The notes under the pieces are model-generated. The model did no database searches. It was not told where the DNA came from and saw only the letters and a program-made list of their open reading frames with translations. Positions 26,507 to 36,672 of a stretch of DNA of 64,000 nt are shown piece after piece; the stretch's first letter is position 1, and each line of letters opens with the position of its first letter. Source of the DNA: Pseudomonas californiensis (GTDB lineage: Bacteria > Pseudomonadota > Gammaproteobacteria > Pseudomonadales > Pseudomonadaceae); the NCBI RefSeq assembly GCF_021147775.1, contig NZ_JAGTPK010000012.1:62001-126000 (forward strand). The letters are read 5' to 3'. The translations under genes were made by a program, and so were the position numbers.

Positions 26507-27382
26507 CTAATGCGGGTCGGCAGGGCCGTCGAGCAGGAAATTGCTGCCAGGGTTGATTGAGTTATCGGCGCCGTCGCTTGATTCCAGAGTCTTCAGTTCG
26601 GCCTCATCCTTGAGGTTAACGCCGGAAACCTGCCGACGACAGGCTTCGCGCATTAGATAAAGCAGGCGATGAGCAGCCATTGCATAGCTCAGGCCTTCCA
26701 GACGTATGTTTGAAATGCAGTTACGGTGAGAGTCATTCAATCCGACCTTGGGCGCGTAAGTGAAATACAGCCCCAGGCTATCTGGCGAGCTGAGTCCAGG
26801 GCGCTCTCCGATCAGGATTACCACCATTTTTGCGCCGAGCAATTCGCCAATTTCGTCTGCTACGGCGACGCGGCCCTGCTCGACCATGATCACCGGCGAC
26901 AGACTCCAGCCGTCTGCATTGGCCTGTTCTTCCAGGCGAGTCAGGAAAGGTACCGCATGGCGATGAACTGCCAGCGCAGAAAGTCCGTCAGCCACCACTA
27001 CCGCAAGGTCCAGCCCGCCGGGGTGAGAGGCGGCGTACTCGCGAAGCTGGTGCGCTGACTCTTCGTTCAGGCGTCGTCCCAGATCAGGACGTTGCAGGTA
27101 ACTGTCACGGTCCGCGGCCGCACTGTGAAGGCGCAGCGATTCCCGGCCCTTTTCCTTTAACTGAGCGCTGATCGCTTCATGATCGAACGCCAGATGCACG
27201 GCATCGCGTGCCTGAGCGTGAGCCAACTGGAAGTCCAGCTGCGCAGCGGTGGGCAGGCTGGTGCCAGTGCGTCCCAGTGCGATGCGCGCAGGCGTCAGGC
27301 GTCGCAACTCCAGCCAGGGATTGGGCGGTAGTGTGTCTGAGGTGACGTGTTTGTCCTGATCGTTCATGGGGCGTTCGCTCAT
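26507..27382 (-). CDS. eutC: Ethanolamine ammonia-lyase light chain
   Basis: 291 residues, the small subunit of the adenosylcobalamin-dependent ethanolamine ammonia-lyase that converts ethanolamine to acetaldehyde and ammonia. EutC motifs include [39 protein letters not shown] and [23 protein letters not shown] 27382 overlaps the eutB stop (ATGA), so the two subunits are coupled. The C-terminal ~25 residues form a variable tail. Confidence 0.96.
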   Translation of the reverse strand: MSERPMNDQDKHVTSDTLPPNPWLELRRLTPARIALGRTGTSLPTAAQLDFQLAHAQARDAVHLAFDHEAISAQLKEKGRESLRLHSAAADRDSYLQRPDLGRRLNEESAHQLREYAASHPGGLDLAVVVADGLSALAVHRHAVPFLTRLEEQANADGWSLSPVIMVEQGRVAVADEIGELLGAKMVVILIGERPGLSSPDSLGLYFTYAPKVGLNDSHRNCISNIRLEGLSYAMAAHRLLYLMREACRRQVSGVNLKDEAELKTLESSDGADNSINPGSNFLLDGPADPH

Positions 27383-28773
27383 GCCAGATGCGCCAGTGCC
27401 TGGCGAAAGGCCGGTGGCAGGCTGTCGCCGAAACGCACACGTCCATCGGCCTGAGTGAAAATACCCATGCGTTCCAGCCAGGCTTCGTATTCCGGGGCGG
27501 GGCGCAGGCCGAGGCTTTGTCGGGCATACAATGCGTCGTGAAATGAAGTGGTCTGGTAGTTGAGCATGATGTCGTCGGACCCGGGAATGCCCATGATGAA
27601 GTTGATTCCAGCAACGCCCAGCAAGGTCAGCAGGGTGTCCATGTCGTCCTGGTCGGCTTCGGCATGATTGGTGTAACAGATGTCACAGCCCATCGGCACG
27701 CCCAGTAATTTGCCGCAGAAGTGATCTTCGAGACCAGCGCGAATGATCTGTTTGCCGTTGTACAGGTATTCCGGGCCAATAAACCCGACCACTGTGTTGA
27801 CCAAAAACGGGTTGAAGTGCCGGGCCACCGCATACGCGCGCGTTTCACAGGTTTGCTGATCGACACCGTGATGGGCGTTGGCTGACAGCGCGCTGCCTTG
27901 GCCGGTTTCGAAATACATGAGGTTCTTGCCCAGTGTTCCGCGATTCAGACTCAGGCCCGCTTCGTAGCCTTCTTGCAACAACTTCAGAGTGATGCCAAAG
28001 CTGGCATTAGCGGCTTCGGTGCCGGTAATCGACTGGAACACCAGATCGACAGGCACGCCACGGTTGATCACTTCTATAGAGGTCGTGACGTGAGTCAGCA
28101 CGCAGGACTGGGTCGGAATTTCGTAGCGCTGCACGATCGCATCAAGCATTTCCAGCAGCGCGACAATGGAAGAGGTGCTGTCCGTGGCCGGATTTATACC
28201 AATCATGGCATCGCCATTACCGTACAGCAGTCCATCAAGCACGCTGGCCGCAATGCCAGACGGGTCGTCGGTAGGGTGGTTGGGTTGCAGGCGCGTCGAC
28301 AGTCGACCACGCAGGCCCACGGTGTTACGGAAGCGGGTCACGACGCGGATCTTCTGTGCCACCAGCACCAGATCCTGCACACGCATGATTTTCGACACCG
28401 CCGCTGCCATCTCGGGCGTCAGGCCAGGTGCCAATGCGCTGAGGCTGCTTTCATCAGCCTGGTCACTGAGCAGCCAATCACGAAAGCCGCCTACGGTCAG
28501 ATGACTGACCGGCGAGAAGGCCTGTGTGTCGTGGGTATCAATGATCAGGCGGGTGACTTCATCCTGTTCATAAGGGATCAGCGCTTCTTCAAGAAAATGC
28601 TTGAGCGGGATATTGGCCAGCGTCATCTGCGCGGCGACGCGCTCGGCGTCGTTTTGCGCCGCCACTTCAGCCAGAAAATCACCAGAGCGGGCAGGGCTGG
28701 CTTTGGCCATGACTTCTTTGAGGCTGTCGAAACGGTACGTCAGCGCACCGACAGAATGGGAAAAGCTCGCCAT
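27379..28773 (-). CDS. eutB: Ethanolamine ammonia-lyase heavy chain
   Basis: 464 residues starting [15 protein letters not shown] at ATG 28773, with GGAGA upstream; the open frame extends 64 codons further with no family similarity. Catalytic TIM-barrel segments include [52 protein letters not shown] and [18 protein letters not shown]. Acts with EutC and needs adenosylcobalamin. The product acetaldehyde is presumably oxidised by the adjacent aldehyde dehydrogenase. Confidence 0.96.
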   Translation of the reverse strand: MASFSHSVGALTYRFDSLKEVMAKASPARSGDFLAEVAAQNDAERVAAQMTLANIPLKHFLEEALIPYEQDEVTRLIIDTHDTQAFSPVSHLTVGGFRDWLLSDQADESSLSALAPGLTPEMAAAVSKIMRVQDLVLVAQKIRVVTRFRNTVGLRGRLSTRLQPNHPTDDPSGIAASVLDGLLYGNGDAMIGINPATDSTSSIVALLEMLDAIVQRYEIPTQSCVLTHVTTSIEVINRGVPVDLVFQSITGTEAANASFGITLKLLQEGYEAGLSLNRGTLGKNLMYFETGQGSALSANAHHGVDQQTCETRAYAVARHFNPFLVNTVVGFIGPEYLYNGKQIIRAGLEDHFCGKLLGVPMGCDICYTNHAEADQDDMDTLLTLLGVAGINFIMGIPGSDDIMLNYQTTSFHDALYARQSLGLRPAPEYEAWLERMGIFTQADGRVRFGDSLPPAFRQALAHLA

Positions 28774-29080
28774 ACAGATTCTCCATGACGTCCTGCTGCT
28801 TGCAGTGGACGTAGTCTTTCGGCCAAACCGGTGACGTCCCGGTTCAAACGACTGTGGGAAGCGATGTAAGCAATTAATACTCCATCCCGGCCGGGAGTGC
28901 GAGTTTACGGGACTTGAATGGCATCCTCGCGAGCGCTGTGCCTCAGCGAAGCGCCTCGCGTCCATGCATCGCGCACAGCGTTGGTGCGCAGTACAGACTG
29001 CTCCCGGAAGACCGGAGCGCGTCCCGGAGGCGGGACATCAGCCCAGCTCCCGGGTGCACGGTCGGAAGAATGTCAGGCGA
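28774..29080. other. Intergenic region upstream of eutB
   Basis: No gene. It holds a candidate sigma-54 site (28869-28884), a perfect GTCCCG-GAGG-CGGGAC hairpin at 29021-29036 that may terminate the aldehyde dehydrogenase transcript, and an AACCGG/CCGGTT pair near eutB. No remnant of an ethanolamine permease was recognised. Confidence 0.5.
28869..28884 (-). promoter_or_regulatory. Candidate sigma-54 promoter for eutBC
   Basis: On the minus strand TGG-AGTATTAAT-TGCT has the GG-N10-GC spacing of -24/-12 elements (consensus TGGCACG-N4-TTGCW), about 96 bases before eutB. The -24 box matches only at TGG. Confidence 0.4.
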
Positions 29081-30601
29081 TCAGAAGAAGCCCAACGGAT
29101 TGGTGTCGTAGCTCACCAGGAGGTTCTTGGTCTGCTGATAGTGCTCAAGCGCGATCTTGTGGGTTTCGCGCCCGACGCCGGACTTCTTGTAACCACCAAA
29201 CGCGGCGTGGGCCGGGTACAGGTGATAGCAGTTGGTCCAGACGCGACCCGCCTTGATCGCCCGGCCTACGCGGTAGGCGCGGTTGATGTCACGGGTCCAC
29301 AGGCCAGCGCCCAGGCCAAACTCGGTATCGTTGGCGATGGCCACAGCTTCGGCTTCATCCTTGAACGTGGTCACGCTGACTACTGGGCCGAAGATTTCTT
29401 CCTGGAAGACGCGCATCTTGTTGTTGCCCTTGAGTAGCGTCGGCTGGATGTAATAGCCGCTGGACAGGTCGCCTTCCAGTTTCTCGACCTTGCCGCCCGT
29501 CAACAGCTCGGCGCCTTCGCCCTTGGCGATGTCCAGGTACGAAAGAATCTTGTCGAATTGTTGCTCGGACGCCTGAGCACCGACCATGGTGTCGGTATCC
29601 AGCGGGTCGCCGCGCTTGATCTTCTCGACCTTGCGCATGACGGCTTCCATGAATTGTGGATAAATCGATTCCTGGACCAGCGCGCGGGAGGGGCAGGTGC
29701 AGACTTCGCCCTGATTGAAGAACGCCAGTACCAGACCTTCTGCGGCTTTCTCGATGAACTCCGGCTCGGCGCTCATGATGTCTTCGAAGAAGATGTTCGG
29801 CGACTTGCCACCCAGTTCCACAGTGGACGGGATGATGTTGTCCGCTGCCAGTTTCATGATGTGCGAACCCACAGGCGTCGAACCGGTAAAGGCGATTTTG
29901 GCGATACGTTTGCTGCTGGCCAGCGCTTCGCCCGCTTCACGGCCATAACCCTGCACGATGTTCAGCACACCAGCGGGCAGTAAATCGCCAATCAGCTCGA
30001 TCAGTACGCTGATGCCCAGCGGAGTTTGTTCGGCAGGCTTGAGCACAATGCAATTGCCCGCCGCCAGCGCTGGCGCGAGTTTCCAGGCGGCCATCAGAAT
30101 CGGGAAGTTCCACGGAATGATCTGCCCGACCACGCCCAGCGGCTCATGGATATGATAAGCGACGGTATTGCCGTCGATCTCGGCGGCGCTGCCTTCCTGC
30201 GCACGCAATACGCCCGCAAAGTAGCGGAAATGGTCGGCGGCCAGCGGGATATCGGCGTTCAGGGTTTCGCGAATGGCCTTGCCGTTGTCCCAGGTTTCAG
30301 TGATCGCCAGGGTTTCGAGATTGGCTTCGATGCGGTCGGCAATTTTCAGCAAAATCAGCGAGCGCGCCTGCACCGAGGTCGAGCCCCACGCCGCAGCGGC
30401 AGCATGTGCAGCGTCCAGTGCTTTATCAATGTCCTCAGCGGTGGAGCGAGGGAATTCGGCGATGGCCTTGCCGGTAACCGGCGAAGTGTTGGTGAAATAC
30501 TGACCTTTGACCGGGGCAACGAATTCGCCGCCGATGTAGTTACCGTAGCGTTCCTTGAAATTGACGATGGCGCCTTCGGTACCGGGATGAGCGTAACGCA
30601 T
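29081..30601 (-). CDS. exaC: Aldehyde dehydrogenase (ExaC-type)
   Basis: 506 residues starting [15 protein letters not shown] at ATG 30601 behind AGGAGA. NAD(P)-dependent aldehyde dehydrogenase with the NAD loop FTGSTPVG, the general-base glutamate in VELGGKSPN, and the catalytic cysteine in [16 protein letters not shown]; the C-T-C variant is shared with acetaldehyde dehydrogenases of ethanol and ethanolamine catabolism. Proposed to turn the acetaldehyde released by EutBC into acetate. Divergent from mpl. Confidence 0.92.
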   Translation of the reverse strand: MRYAHPGTEGAIVNFKERYGNYIGGEFVAPVKGQYFTNTSPVTGKAIAEFPRSTAEDIDKALDAAHAAAAAWGSTSVQARSLILLKIADRIEANLETLAITETWDNGKAIRETLNADIPLAADHFRYFAGVLRAQEGSAAEIDGNTVAYHIHEPLGVVGQIIPWNFPILMAAWKLAPALAAGNCIVLKPAEQTPLGISVLIELIGDLLPAGVLNIVQGYGREAGEALASSKRIAKIAFTGSTPVGSHIMKLAADNIIPSTVELGGKSPNIFFEDIMSAEPEFIEKAAEGLVLAFFNQGEVCTCPSRALVQESIYPQFMEAVMRKVEKIKRGDPLDTDTMVGAQASEQQFDKILSYLDIAKGEGAELLTGGKVEKLEGDLSSGYYIQPTLLKGNNKMRVFQEEIFGPVVSVTTFKDEAEAVAIANDTEFGLGAGLWTRDINRAYRVGRAIKAGRVWTNCYHLYPAHAAFGGYKKSGVGRETHKIALEHYQQTKNLLVSYDTNPLGFF

Positions 30602-30827
30602 GGTGATGTCTCCTGATTCTTTTTGTGAGGGAGTCTGTATCGATTCAGCGTTCAAGCGTCTGGCAGGGAGTTCTCAAGAGTAGGCTATTTGCAGCCCGCC
30701 CGTGGTTTGAACTTTAGGCTTATGTCAGAGCTTCGAAAAGCCCCTGCTTCGCGACGCCGCGGACAAACTCAGGGTGCCATTTCAGCGTCCCTACGTTAAC
30801 CTGCGCGGATGTTCTGAGAGGTTGGTC

Positions 30828-32177
30828 ATGCATATTCATATCCTTGGTATCTGCGGCACGTTCATGGGTTCGCTGGCGGTGCTCGCCAAAGAGTTGGGGC
30901 ACCGGGTCACGGGTTCTGACGCCAATGTCTATCCGCCGATGAGTACGCAGCTCGAAGCTCAAGGCATCGAACTGACCCAGGGTTATGACCCCGCTCAACT
31001 GGACCCTGTTCCGGATCTGATCGTGATTGGTAATGCGTTGTCGAGGGGCAACCCCGCGGTGGAACATGTCCTGAACAAGGGCCTGCCTTATGTGTCTGGC
31101 CCACAATGGCTGGCTGACCATGTGCTGCAGGGCCGTTGGGTGTTGGCAGTTGCCGGTACGCATGGCAAGACCACCACCAGCAGCATGTTGGCCTGGGTAC
31201 TGGAACATGCTGGCATGAGCCCCGGCTTTTTGATTGGCGGCATCCCGCAGAACTTCGCAGTGTCCGCTCGGCTGGGCGACACGCCGTTTTTCGTGGTCGA
31301 GGCTGACGAATACGACAGCGCTTTCTTCGACAAGCGCTCCAAGTTTGTGCACTACCGGCCACGCACGGCGATCCTCAACAACCTTGAGTTCGACCACGCC
31401 GATATTTTCCCTGACTTGCCAGCCATCGAACGTCAGTTTCACCATCTGGTTCGCATCATCCCGAGTGAAGGCCTGGTGATCCACCCTACGACCGAGCCCG
31501 CGTTGTCGCGTGTGATCGGGATGGGTTGCTGGACGCCGGTGCAGACCACTGGTGAAGGCGGGCAGTGGCAGGCACGGCTGTTGAGCGAAGACGGATCGCG
31601 TTTTGAAGTGTTGTTCGACGGTCAGGTCCAGGGCGAAGTCGACTGGGGAATGACGGGGCAGCACAACGTTGCCAATGCTCTTGCAACGCTTGCGGCTGCG
31701 CGGCATGTAGGCGTGGTTCCGTCGCTGGGTGTGCAGGCGTTGAGCGCTTTCAAAAGCGTCAAACGTCGTATGGAAAAGGTCGCCGAGGTGCGCGGCATCA
31801 CGATTTATGATGATTTCGCCCACCACCCGACCGCCATCGCTACGACGCTCGACGGGCTGCGCAAAAAGGTCGGTGATGCGCCGATCATTGCCGTGGTCGA
31901 GCCGCGCTCCAACTCCATGAAGCTCGGCGCGCACCGTGATGGTCTGCCGCAAAGCGTACAGCAGGCTGATCAGGTGGTCTGGTATGCGCCCGCCAACCTG
32001 GGCTGGGACCTTGGCGCGACGGCCGCTGATTGCACCGTGCCTGCTGTGGTCTGCGACTCCATCGAGGCAATCATTGCGCGGGTCACGAGCCAGGCTCAAC
32101 CGGGCACTCACATCGTGATCATGAGCAACGGTGGTTTCGGCGGGCTGCACGGCAAGCTGGCCGAGGCCTTGAAATGA
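30828..32177 (+). CDS. mpl: UDP-MurNAc-tripeptide:D-Ala ligase (murein peptide ligase)
   Basis: 449 residues starting [17 protein letters not shown] at ATG 30828 with GAGAGG upstream. Mur-ligase family: ATP loop [46 protein letters not shown], and the C-terminal [10 protein letters not shown]. Mpl attaches recycled L-Ala-gamma-D-Glu-meso-DAP tripeptide to UDP-MurNAc, saving synthesis of new peptide. Its stop overlaps the ubiX start (ATGA). Confidence 0.97.
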   Translation: MHIHILGICGTFMGSLAVLAKELGHRVTGSDANVYPPMSTQLEAQGIELTQGYDPAQLDPVPDLIVIGNALSRGNPAVEHVLNKGLPYVSGPQWLADHVLQGRWVLAVAGTHGKTTTSSMLAWVLEHAGMSPGFLIGGIPQNFAVSARLGDTPFFVVEADEYDSAFFDKRSKFVHYRPRTAILNNLEFDHADIFPDLPAIERQFHHLVRIIPSEGLVIHPTTEPALSRVIGMGCWTPVQTTGEGGQWQARLLSEDGSRFEVLFDGQVQGEVDWGMTGQHNVANALATLAAARHVGVVPSLGVQALSAFKSVKRRMEKVAEVRGITIYDDFAHHPTAIATTLDGLRKKVGDAPIIAVVEPRSNSMKLGAHRDGLPQSVQQADQVVWYAPANLGWDLGATAADCTVPAVVCDSIEAIIARVTSQAQPGTHIVIMSNGGFGGLHGKLAEALK

Positions 32178-32803
32178 GCGGCCCGGAGCGCATTACGGTC
32201 GCGATGACCGGCGCCTCCGGTGCGCAATATGGTCTGCGTCTGCTGGACTGTCTGGTGCGTGAAGACCGTGAAGTGCACTTCCTGATATCCAAGGCAGCGC
32301 AACTGGTGATGGCGACTGAAACCGATGTCCGCCTGCCGCCCAAGCCGACGATGATGCAGGCATTTCTCACCGAATACACCGGTGCTGAAGCCGGGCAGAT
32401 CCGGGTATATGGTCGTGACGACTGGATGTCGCCGGTGGCGTCGGGTTCGGGCGCGCCCAGTGCAATGGTCGTGGTGCCATGCTCGACCGGCTCTTTGTCG
32501 GCGATTGCTACCGGGGCTTGCAACAACCTCATCGAGCGCGCCGCTGATGTCACGCTGAAAGAGCGTCGTCAGCTGATTCTGGTGCCTCGCGAGGCGCCGT
32601 TTTCCAGCATCCATCTGGAGCACATGCTCAAGTTGTCGAATATGGGCGCGGTGATTCTGCCTGCGTCTCCCGGTTTCTATCATCAGCCGCAGACTATCGA
32701 CGACCTTGTGGATTTCGTCGTCGCTCGCATTCTCAATCTGCTGAACATTCCACAGGACATGCTCCCGCGTTGGGGTGAGCACCATGTGGGTGGCGATGAA
32801 TAA
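32174..32803 (+). CDS. ubiX: Flavin prenyltransferase UbiX
   Basis: 209 residues starting [20 protein letters not shown]. Makes prenylated FMN, the cofactor of the UbiD decarboxylase in ubiquinone synthesis, from FMN and dimethylallyl phosphate. Flavin-binding motifs [23 protein letters not shown], and [15 protein letters not shown] are present. Coupled to mpl by a four-base overlap; the following lipoprotein gene starts within its last codons. Confidence 0.95.
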   Translation: MSGPERITVAMTGASGAQYGLRLLDCLVREDREVHFLISKAAQLVMATETDVRLPPKPTMMQAFLTEYTGAEAGQIRVYGRDDWMSPVASGSGAPSAMVVVPCSTGSLSAIATGACNNLIERAADVTLKERRQLILVPREAPFSSIHLEHMLKLSNMGAVILPASPGFYHQPQTIDDLVDFVVARILNLLNIPQDMLPRWGEHHVGGDE

Positions 32804-33080
32804 GCTGGTGCTGATAGCGCTGGCGCTGGCAATGACCGGCTGCGCCACTGCGCGTACGCTCAACGCTGCCCAGCCCGGCGCGCCCGTCGTATACGCGGGC
32901 ACGCGCCTTGATCTGTATGCCATGCAGGGCGGTTGCTGCGCGAAGGGCCGGTTCGGTGCCGAGGCGCCGGGCTATCCGGGGCTGGATTTGCCTGGCAGCG
33001 CTGTGCTCGACACCTTGTTGCTACCGTTGTCTGTGCTGACCGCGCTGGGTTTGGGTGTTCAAGCCTCGGGCGGTCTATAG
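32796..33080 (+). CDS. YceK/YidQ-like small lipoprotein
   Basis: 94 residues from ATG 32796 (GGTGG just upstream), overlapping the ubiX end. A lipoprotein signal peptide with lipobox ending MTGC is followed by a short domain with [11 protein letters not shown] and [16 protein letters not shown], typical of the YceK/YidQ (DUF1375) family. Probably an outer-membrane-anchored protein of unknown role. Confidence 0.85.
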   Translation: MNKLVLIALALAMTGCATARTLNAAQPGAPVVYAGTRLDLYAMQGGCCAKGRFGAEAPGYPGLDLPGSAVLDTLLLPLSVLTALGLGVQASGGL

Positions 33081-33099
33081 CTTTCGCTCGTACGAGCCG

Positions 33100-33741
33100 T
33101 TATTTGCCCAGCTTGCGAAGCTCATCCGACTCGACAATCCGCTCGCCCGCCTGCTCTTCCAACGCCAGTCGCCACATGGCACGTGCCAGTTGGCAGGCTT
33201 CTATGGCGCCATATTTGCCGGGTATCAGCTTGGCAATAGGGGCCGCGAGTTGTTCAACCCAGCGGGTTTCAGTGCGATTGCCGACCAGCAGCGATGGGCG
33301 GGCAATGGTTAGCTGCGGCCAGCCCTGAGCACGGAGCGCCTGCTCCATCTCACCTTTGATACGGTTATAAAACACACTCGATGTTGCGTCTGCGCCAATG
33401 GCGCTCACGACCAGAAAATGCCGGGCACCCAGTTCGCGTGCGCGTCTGGCGAAAGCCACGACCAGATCCAGATCGACGGCTTTGAAGGCATCCTGTGAAC
33501 CGGCCTGCTTGATGGTGCTTCCCAGGCAGCAGAAGGCGATATCGACCTGGCCGTCCAGTGACGACAGAAGGGCATTGACGTCGCCGACAGGGTTTTCCAG
33601 ATGAGGGTGCTCTGCGAGCGGACGACGGGTTGGCGCCAATACACGGCTGACAGTCGGTTCGTTAAGCAGGCGATCCAGCAAGTGCTCACCCGTCAGGCCA
33701 GTGGCCCCTGCAAGCAGGATGTGTTGCGGCGTCAAGTACAT
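33100..33741 (-). CDS. NAD(P)H-binding oxidoreductase-like protein
   Basis: 213 residues with an N-terminal Rossmann loop [15 protein letters not shown] and later [36 protein letters not shown] and RPSLLVGNR. This is the atypical short-chain dehydrogenase group related to HTATIP2/TIP30 and bacterial NAD(P)-binding proteins. The Tyr-x-x-x-Lys pair (YNRIK) is conserved, so it could be catalytic. Substrate unknown. Confidence 0.85.
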   Translation of the reverse strand: MYLTPQHILLAGATGLTGEHLLDRLLNEPTVSRVLAPTRRPLAEHPHLENPVGDVNALLSSLDGQVDIAFCCLGSTIKQAGSQDAFKAVDLDLVVAFARRARELGARHFLVVSAIGADATSSVFYNRIKGEMEQALRAQGWPQLTIARPSLLVGNRTETRWVEQLAAPIAKLIPGKYGAIEACQLARAMWRLALEEQAGERIVESDELRKLGK

Positions 33742-33768
33742 AATGTTTCTCCCTTGATACGGATAAGC

Positions 33769-35496
33769 CTAGCGGCTAGTGGAGGTCTTCGCTTCCTTGC
33801 GAGTCAACGTCGTATTCAACGCGCGTTCGGCCTGATTCTTGCGCAGCAGTTGCCAACGGGCAATAACGCCTTTTGGAGCCCATATCTGTGGCTCTGAGGC
33901 CTCGAAATTGTCTTCGATTTCTCGCTGCGCCACATAGTCTCTGGCCTCACTGAATGCCTGCTGCAAGTCATCCGTTTCGACCAGCGCCTTGCCAAATAGT
34001 GCATCGCCAAAATACGTGAAGTCGGCCTCCTCCGAGCACCCGAAGGACACGCGGTCTGCGCGCGACGCCGTTATGATCATCGTCCGCTCGTCTTTAAGGT
34101 CCGGGATGAAACCGCCCGAATAGCAGGCGGAAATAACCACCACCTTGTCACGGTTTTTAAGTGGCGCGAGTGCTGCGGCCAGTGCATCGGCTGGCAGGTC
34201 GGCGAGCGAAAGACGCGGTTGATCGAGCACCAGTTCGTGGTCCTGAGTGCCGTGGCTGGTCAGATAGATGAACACCAGGTCTTCCGGTCCGGTGCGCTGG
34301 GCGAGGGTTTGTACTGCGCGGGTAATGGATTCGCGCGTCGCCATGGGACGATCGTCCATGTGATCACGGTGATTGTCCAGACTGATCTGCCCGACTGCGC
34401 CAAACCTCGAGGCCAGTAAGTTGCTGACGTAATCGGCTTCGCGCAGGAACACGCTTTGCTTGCCGTCGCCCGCTACTACCAGGCTGTAAAGCTCGGGTAC
34501 AGGGGTCGAAACCGGCACCGAGGCCAGCGCCTTTTCAAGCAGCGCGCCCTGGGCGAGCAGACCAGCTTCCAGCATGTCCGGGAGCAATTTGCCCTTTGCG
34601 TCGCGTATGCGTTGCCCGTTTGCCCAGATGCCCTGCTGCACCTGGCCGTCCGGCGAGGTCAGCGTGCCGTCGCCCTGATAGGTGTCGTCGGCAAACTGGC
34701 CCACGTAGCGGCTGCCATCGGCCAATAACAGATGACCCTGGCCTTCGAAGCGCCAGTTGTTGAAGTCGCCTTGATAGCGACTGCCATCGGACCCGATCAA
34801 CTCGCCTTTGCCGGTGAGCGCCCCTTCCTTGAAGTCACCGCTCCAGACATCGCCATCGCTGTTTTCGTAGCGACCCTTGCCGTCCAGCTGGCTATTGCGA
34901 AAGCTGCCGACGTACTGATCGCCGTCAGCACTGGTGAAGCTGCCGTTGCCTTGCAGCAGACCGTTGACGAATTTACCGCTGTATTGATTGCCGCTGGCGT
35001 CGCTGCGCACACCTTCACCGTTGGCCTTGCCGTGTGCGAACTGCCCCTGATGCTGGCTGCCATCTTCCAGCTCGAGCCGGCCAGCACCGTCGTACTGCCC
35101 GGCCTTGAACTGGCCACGGTAAAGCAGGCCCTTGTCTTTGAAAGTGCCTTCGCCATCGCGTCGACCCAGCTTGAAGCCACCCACATAGCTGGTCCCATTG
35201 CTGCTGTTCAGCTTGCCTTGACCACTGAACAGACCTTGTTCGAAGCTGCCTTTGTAGACATCGCCATTGCTGGCGTGCCATTCGCCAGCGCCTTGCCACA
35301 CGCCGTGTTCGAACTGGCCCTGATACCAGCTGCCATTGGGGTAATCAATGCGACCCTGGCCCTGCAGCAGTCCGTTGACCAGGTCACCACGGTAGCGTCC
35401 GCCGTCGGGCAGGCGGCCATCAGGGGGCAGCAGTGATTCGCCATCACCGCAGCCTGCGATCAAGAGTGTCAAAGCCAGTGGAGCAAGCGCGCGCAT
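33769..35496 (-). CDS. MORN-repeat lipoprotein with C13 protease domain
   Basis: 575 residues from ATG 35496. A lipoprotein signal peptide (lipobox IAGC, Cys16) is followed by about eleven tandem MORN repeats (residues ~34-294, each Y-x-G-x-F-...-G-x-G-x-...-G-D/S), a linker, and a C-terminal peptidase C13/caspase-clan domain (~330-545). The expected catalytic dyad is His415 in TSHGT and Cys458 in SACYSGGF, with strand LVFIYL before the His and VVVISA before the Cys. The two parts suggest a surface- or periplasm-exposed protease with an extended beta scaffold. Native substrate is unknown. The open frame extends 26 codons upstream without a signal peptide. Confidence 0.88.
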   Translation of the reverse strand: MRALAPLALTLLIAGCGDGESLLPPDGRLPDGGRYRGDLVNGLLQGQGRIDYPNGSWYQGQFEHGVWQGAGEWHASNGDVYKGSFEQGLFSGQGKLNSSNGTSYVGGFKLGRRDGEGTFKDKGLLYRGQFKAGQYDGAGRLELEDGSQHQGQFAHGKANGEGVRSDASGNQYSGKFVNGLLQGNGSFTSADGDQYVGSFRNSQLDGKGRYENSDGDVWSGDFKEGALTGKGELIGSDGSRYQGDFNNWRFEGQGHLLLADGSRYVGQFADDTYQGDGTLTSPDGQVQQGIWANGQRIRDAKGKLLPDMLEAGLLAQGALLEKALASVPVSTPVPELYSLVVAGDGKQSVFLREADYVSNLLASRFGAVGQISLDNHRDHMDDRPMATRESITRAVQTLAQRTGPEDLVFIYLTSHGTQDHELVLDQPRLSLADLPADALAAALAPLKNRDKVVVISACYSGGFIPDLKDERTMIITASRADRVSFGCSEEADFTYFGDALFGKALVETDDLQQAFSEARDYVAQREIEDNFEASEPQIWAPKGVIARWQLLRKNQAERALNTTLTRKEAKTSTSR

Positions 35497-35609
35497 GTGA
35501 GATCCCAAGAAAATGATTCCGGGCGTGACCCAGGCTTTCCAGCCTGACTCTGCTTCAGCAGATGTGGGTGTCACAACCGCAAGGGAGTATGCCGCAGCGA
35601 GTAAGCGAG

Positions 35610-35637
35610 ACGAAACAGTCTGTAACGACTGTTTCGT
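35610..35637. terminator. Perfect 11-base hairpin downstream of MaoC gene
   Basis: ACGAAACAGTC (35610-35620), loop of 6, GACTGTTTCGT (35627-35637), 13 bases past the stop of the minus-strand hydratase gene. It looks like a terminator stem, though the T run is short. Confidence 0.6.
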
Positions 35638-35649
35638 GTTTCAGACGTA

Positions 35650-36105
35650 TTACACGAAGCACATGGACAGAGGTTCAGCTACAAAAGCAGGTTTTTCCTG
35701 ACCTTCGATCTCCATGGTGGTGGTGGCCTTGAGCAACCATTGGCCAGGCTTTTTCTCGGTCGCGTCCGTCAACTGTACCTTCAGGCGCACCCTGGAATTG
35801 ACACGTACCGGCTGGATGAAACGCACGCTGTCCAGTCCGTAGTTGATCACCATCTTCATGCCTTCGGGCATGACCAGCAGGTCTTCCATCAGCTTGGGAA
35901 TGAGTGACAGCGAGAGCAGGCCGTGGGCGATGGTTCCACCAAACGGCGTTTGCGCGGCCTTTACCGGGTCGACATGAATGAACTGAAAGTCTCCGGTCGC
36001 TTCAGCGAAGAGGTTGATGCGTTCTTGATCGATGGTCAGCCAGTCGGAACATCCCAGTTCCTTGCCGATGTAGTTCGTGAGCTCTGTAACAGGTACAAAA
36101 GGCAT
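35650..36105 (-). CDS. MaoC-like (R)-specific enoyl-CoA hydratase
   Basis: 151 residues from ATG 36105 with GGAG upstream. The hot-dog hydratase 2 motif is present: FAEATGDFQFIHVDP..A....FGGTIAHG, with the catalytic Asp and His. It resembles PhaJ4-type enzymes that convert enoyl-CoA to (R)-3-hydroxyacyl-CoA for polyhydroxyalkanoate supply, but the sequence alone cannot separate that from other MaoC hydratases. Confidence 0.88.
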   Translation of the reverse strand: MPFVPVTELTNYIGKELGCSDWLTIDQERINLFAEATGDFQFIHVDPVKAAQTPFGGTIAHGLLSLSLIPKLMEDLLVMPEGMKMVINYGLDSVRFIQPVRVNSRVRLKVQLTDATEKKPGQWLLKATTTMEIEGQEKPAFVAEPLSMCFV

Positions 36106-36259
36106 ATCACTCTCCCTGATCATGATGTGGTGTCACACACTGCTGTGGCCCTCATCAGTACTGCTTGAGGGCGGATGACAAGATCAGCAGAGGGTTGTCG
36201 GTTGGTCAAGCAACGTCATGAATGCGAATACCTGCTCATAGCAGCCGACGAGGCGTGTT

Positions 36260-36265
36260 TATAAT
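36260..36265 (+). promoter_or_regulatory. -10 element for the cidA/lrgA-like operon
   Basis: TATAAT 45 bases before the ATG at 36310. Upstream -35 match (around 36237) is poor. Confidence 0.4.
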
Positions 36266-36309
36266 GCGGCCTTGAATTCGCCGGGTTCGATTTTTCTGCT
36301 GGAGTTCCC

Positions 36310-36672
36310 ATGCTGCTACGGGGTTTGACATGGCTGGTGCTGTTCCAGTTGTTGGGAACAGCGCTTAATCATCTGTTTCTGTCGATGTTGCCAGGGCCGA
36401 TCATCGGTCTTGTGCTGCTGATGATCTATCTGATGGTGCGTGGCGAAGTGAGTGAGCCCGTCAGCATGGCCGCAAGCAGTCTGCTGCGTTATTTGCCATT
36501 GTTGCTGGTGCCGCCTGCTGTCGGCGTGATGGTCTATGCCGCTGCGATCGCCGAGGACTTCTGGGCCATTTTCGGCACGCTGTCCCTGTCGCTGATGATT
36601 TCACTGACCTTCGTCGGCTGGTTGATGCAGAAACTCATCGAGCGTCAGGCGCGCCGTCAGGAGCAGCCATGA
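36310..36672 (+). CDS. CidA/LrgA family membrane protein
   Basis: 120 residues with four membrane helices: LLRGLTWLVLFQLLGTALNHLF, LPGPIIGLVLLMIYLMVRG, and two more. The PGPIIG loop is typical of CidA/LrgA holin-like proteins linked to murein hydrolase activity and pyruvate/acetate handling. A GGAG ribosome site precedes ATG. Overlaps the next gene by four bases. Confidence 0.92.
   Translation: MLLRGLTWLVLFQLLGTALNHLFLSMLPGPIIGLVLLMIYLMVRGEVSEPVSMAASSLLRYLPLLLVPPAVGVMVYAAAIAEDFWAIFGTLSLSLMISLTFVGWLMQKLIERQARRQEQP

Noticed and set aside
30720..32150. 476-codon open frame opposite mpl
   Set aside because: Shadow of mpl in GC-rich DNA; composition is low-complexity and rich in His/Arg, with no recognised motif.
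34732..35436. 234-codon plus-strand frame rich in Ala, Val and Thr
   Set aside because: It is the reversed reading of the MORN repeats, which explains its length and repetitive look.
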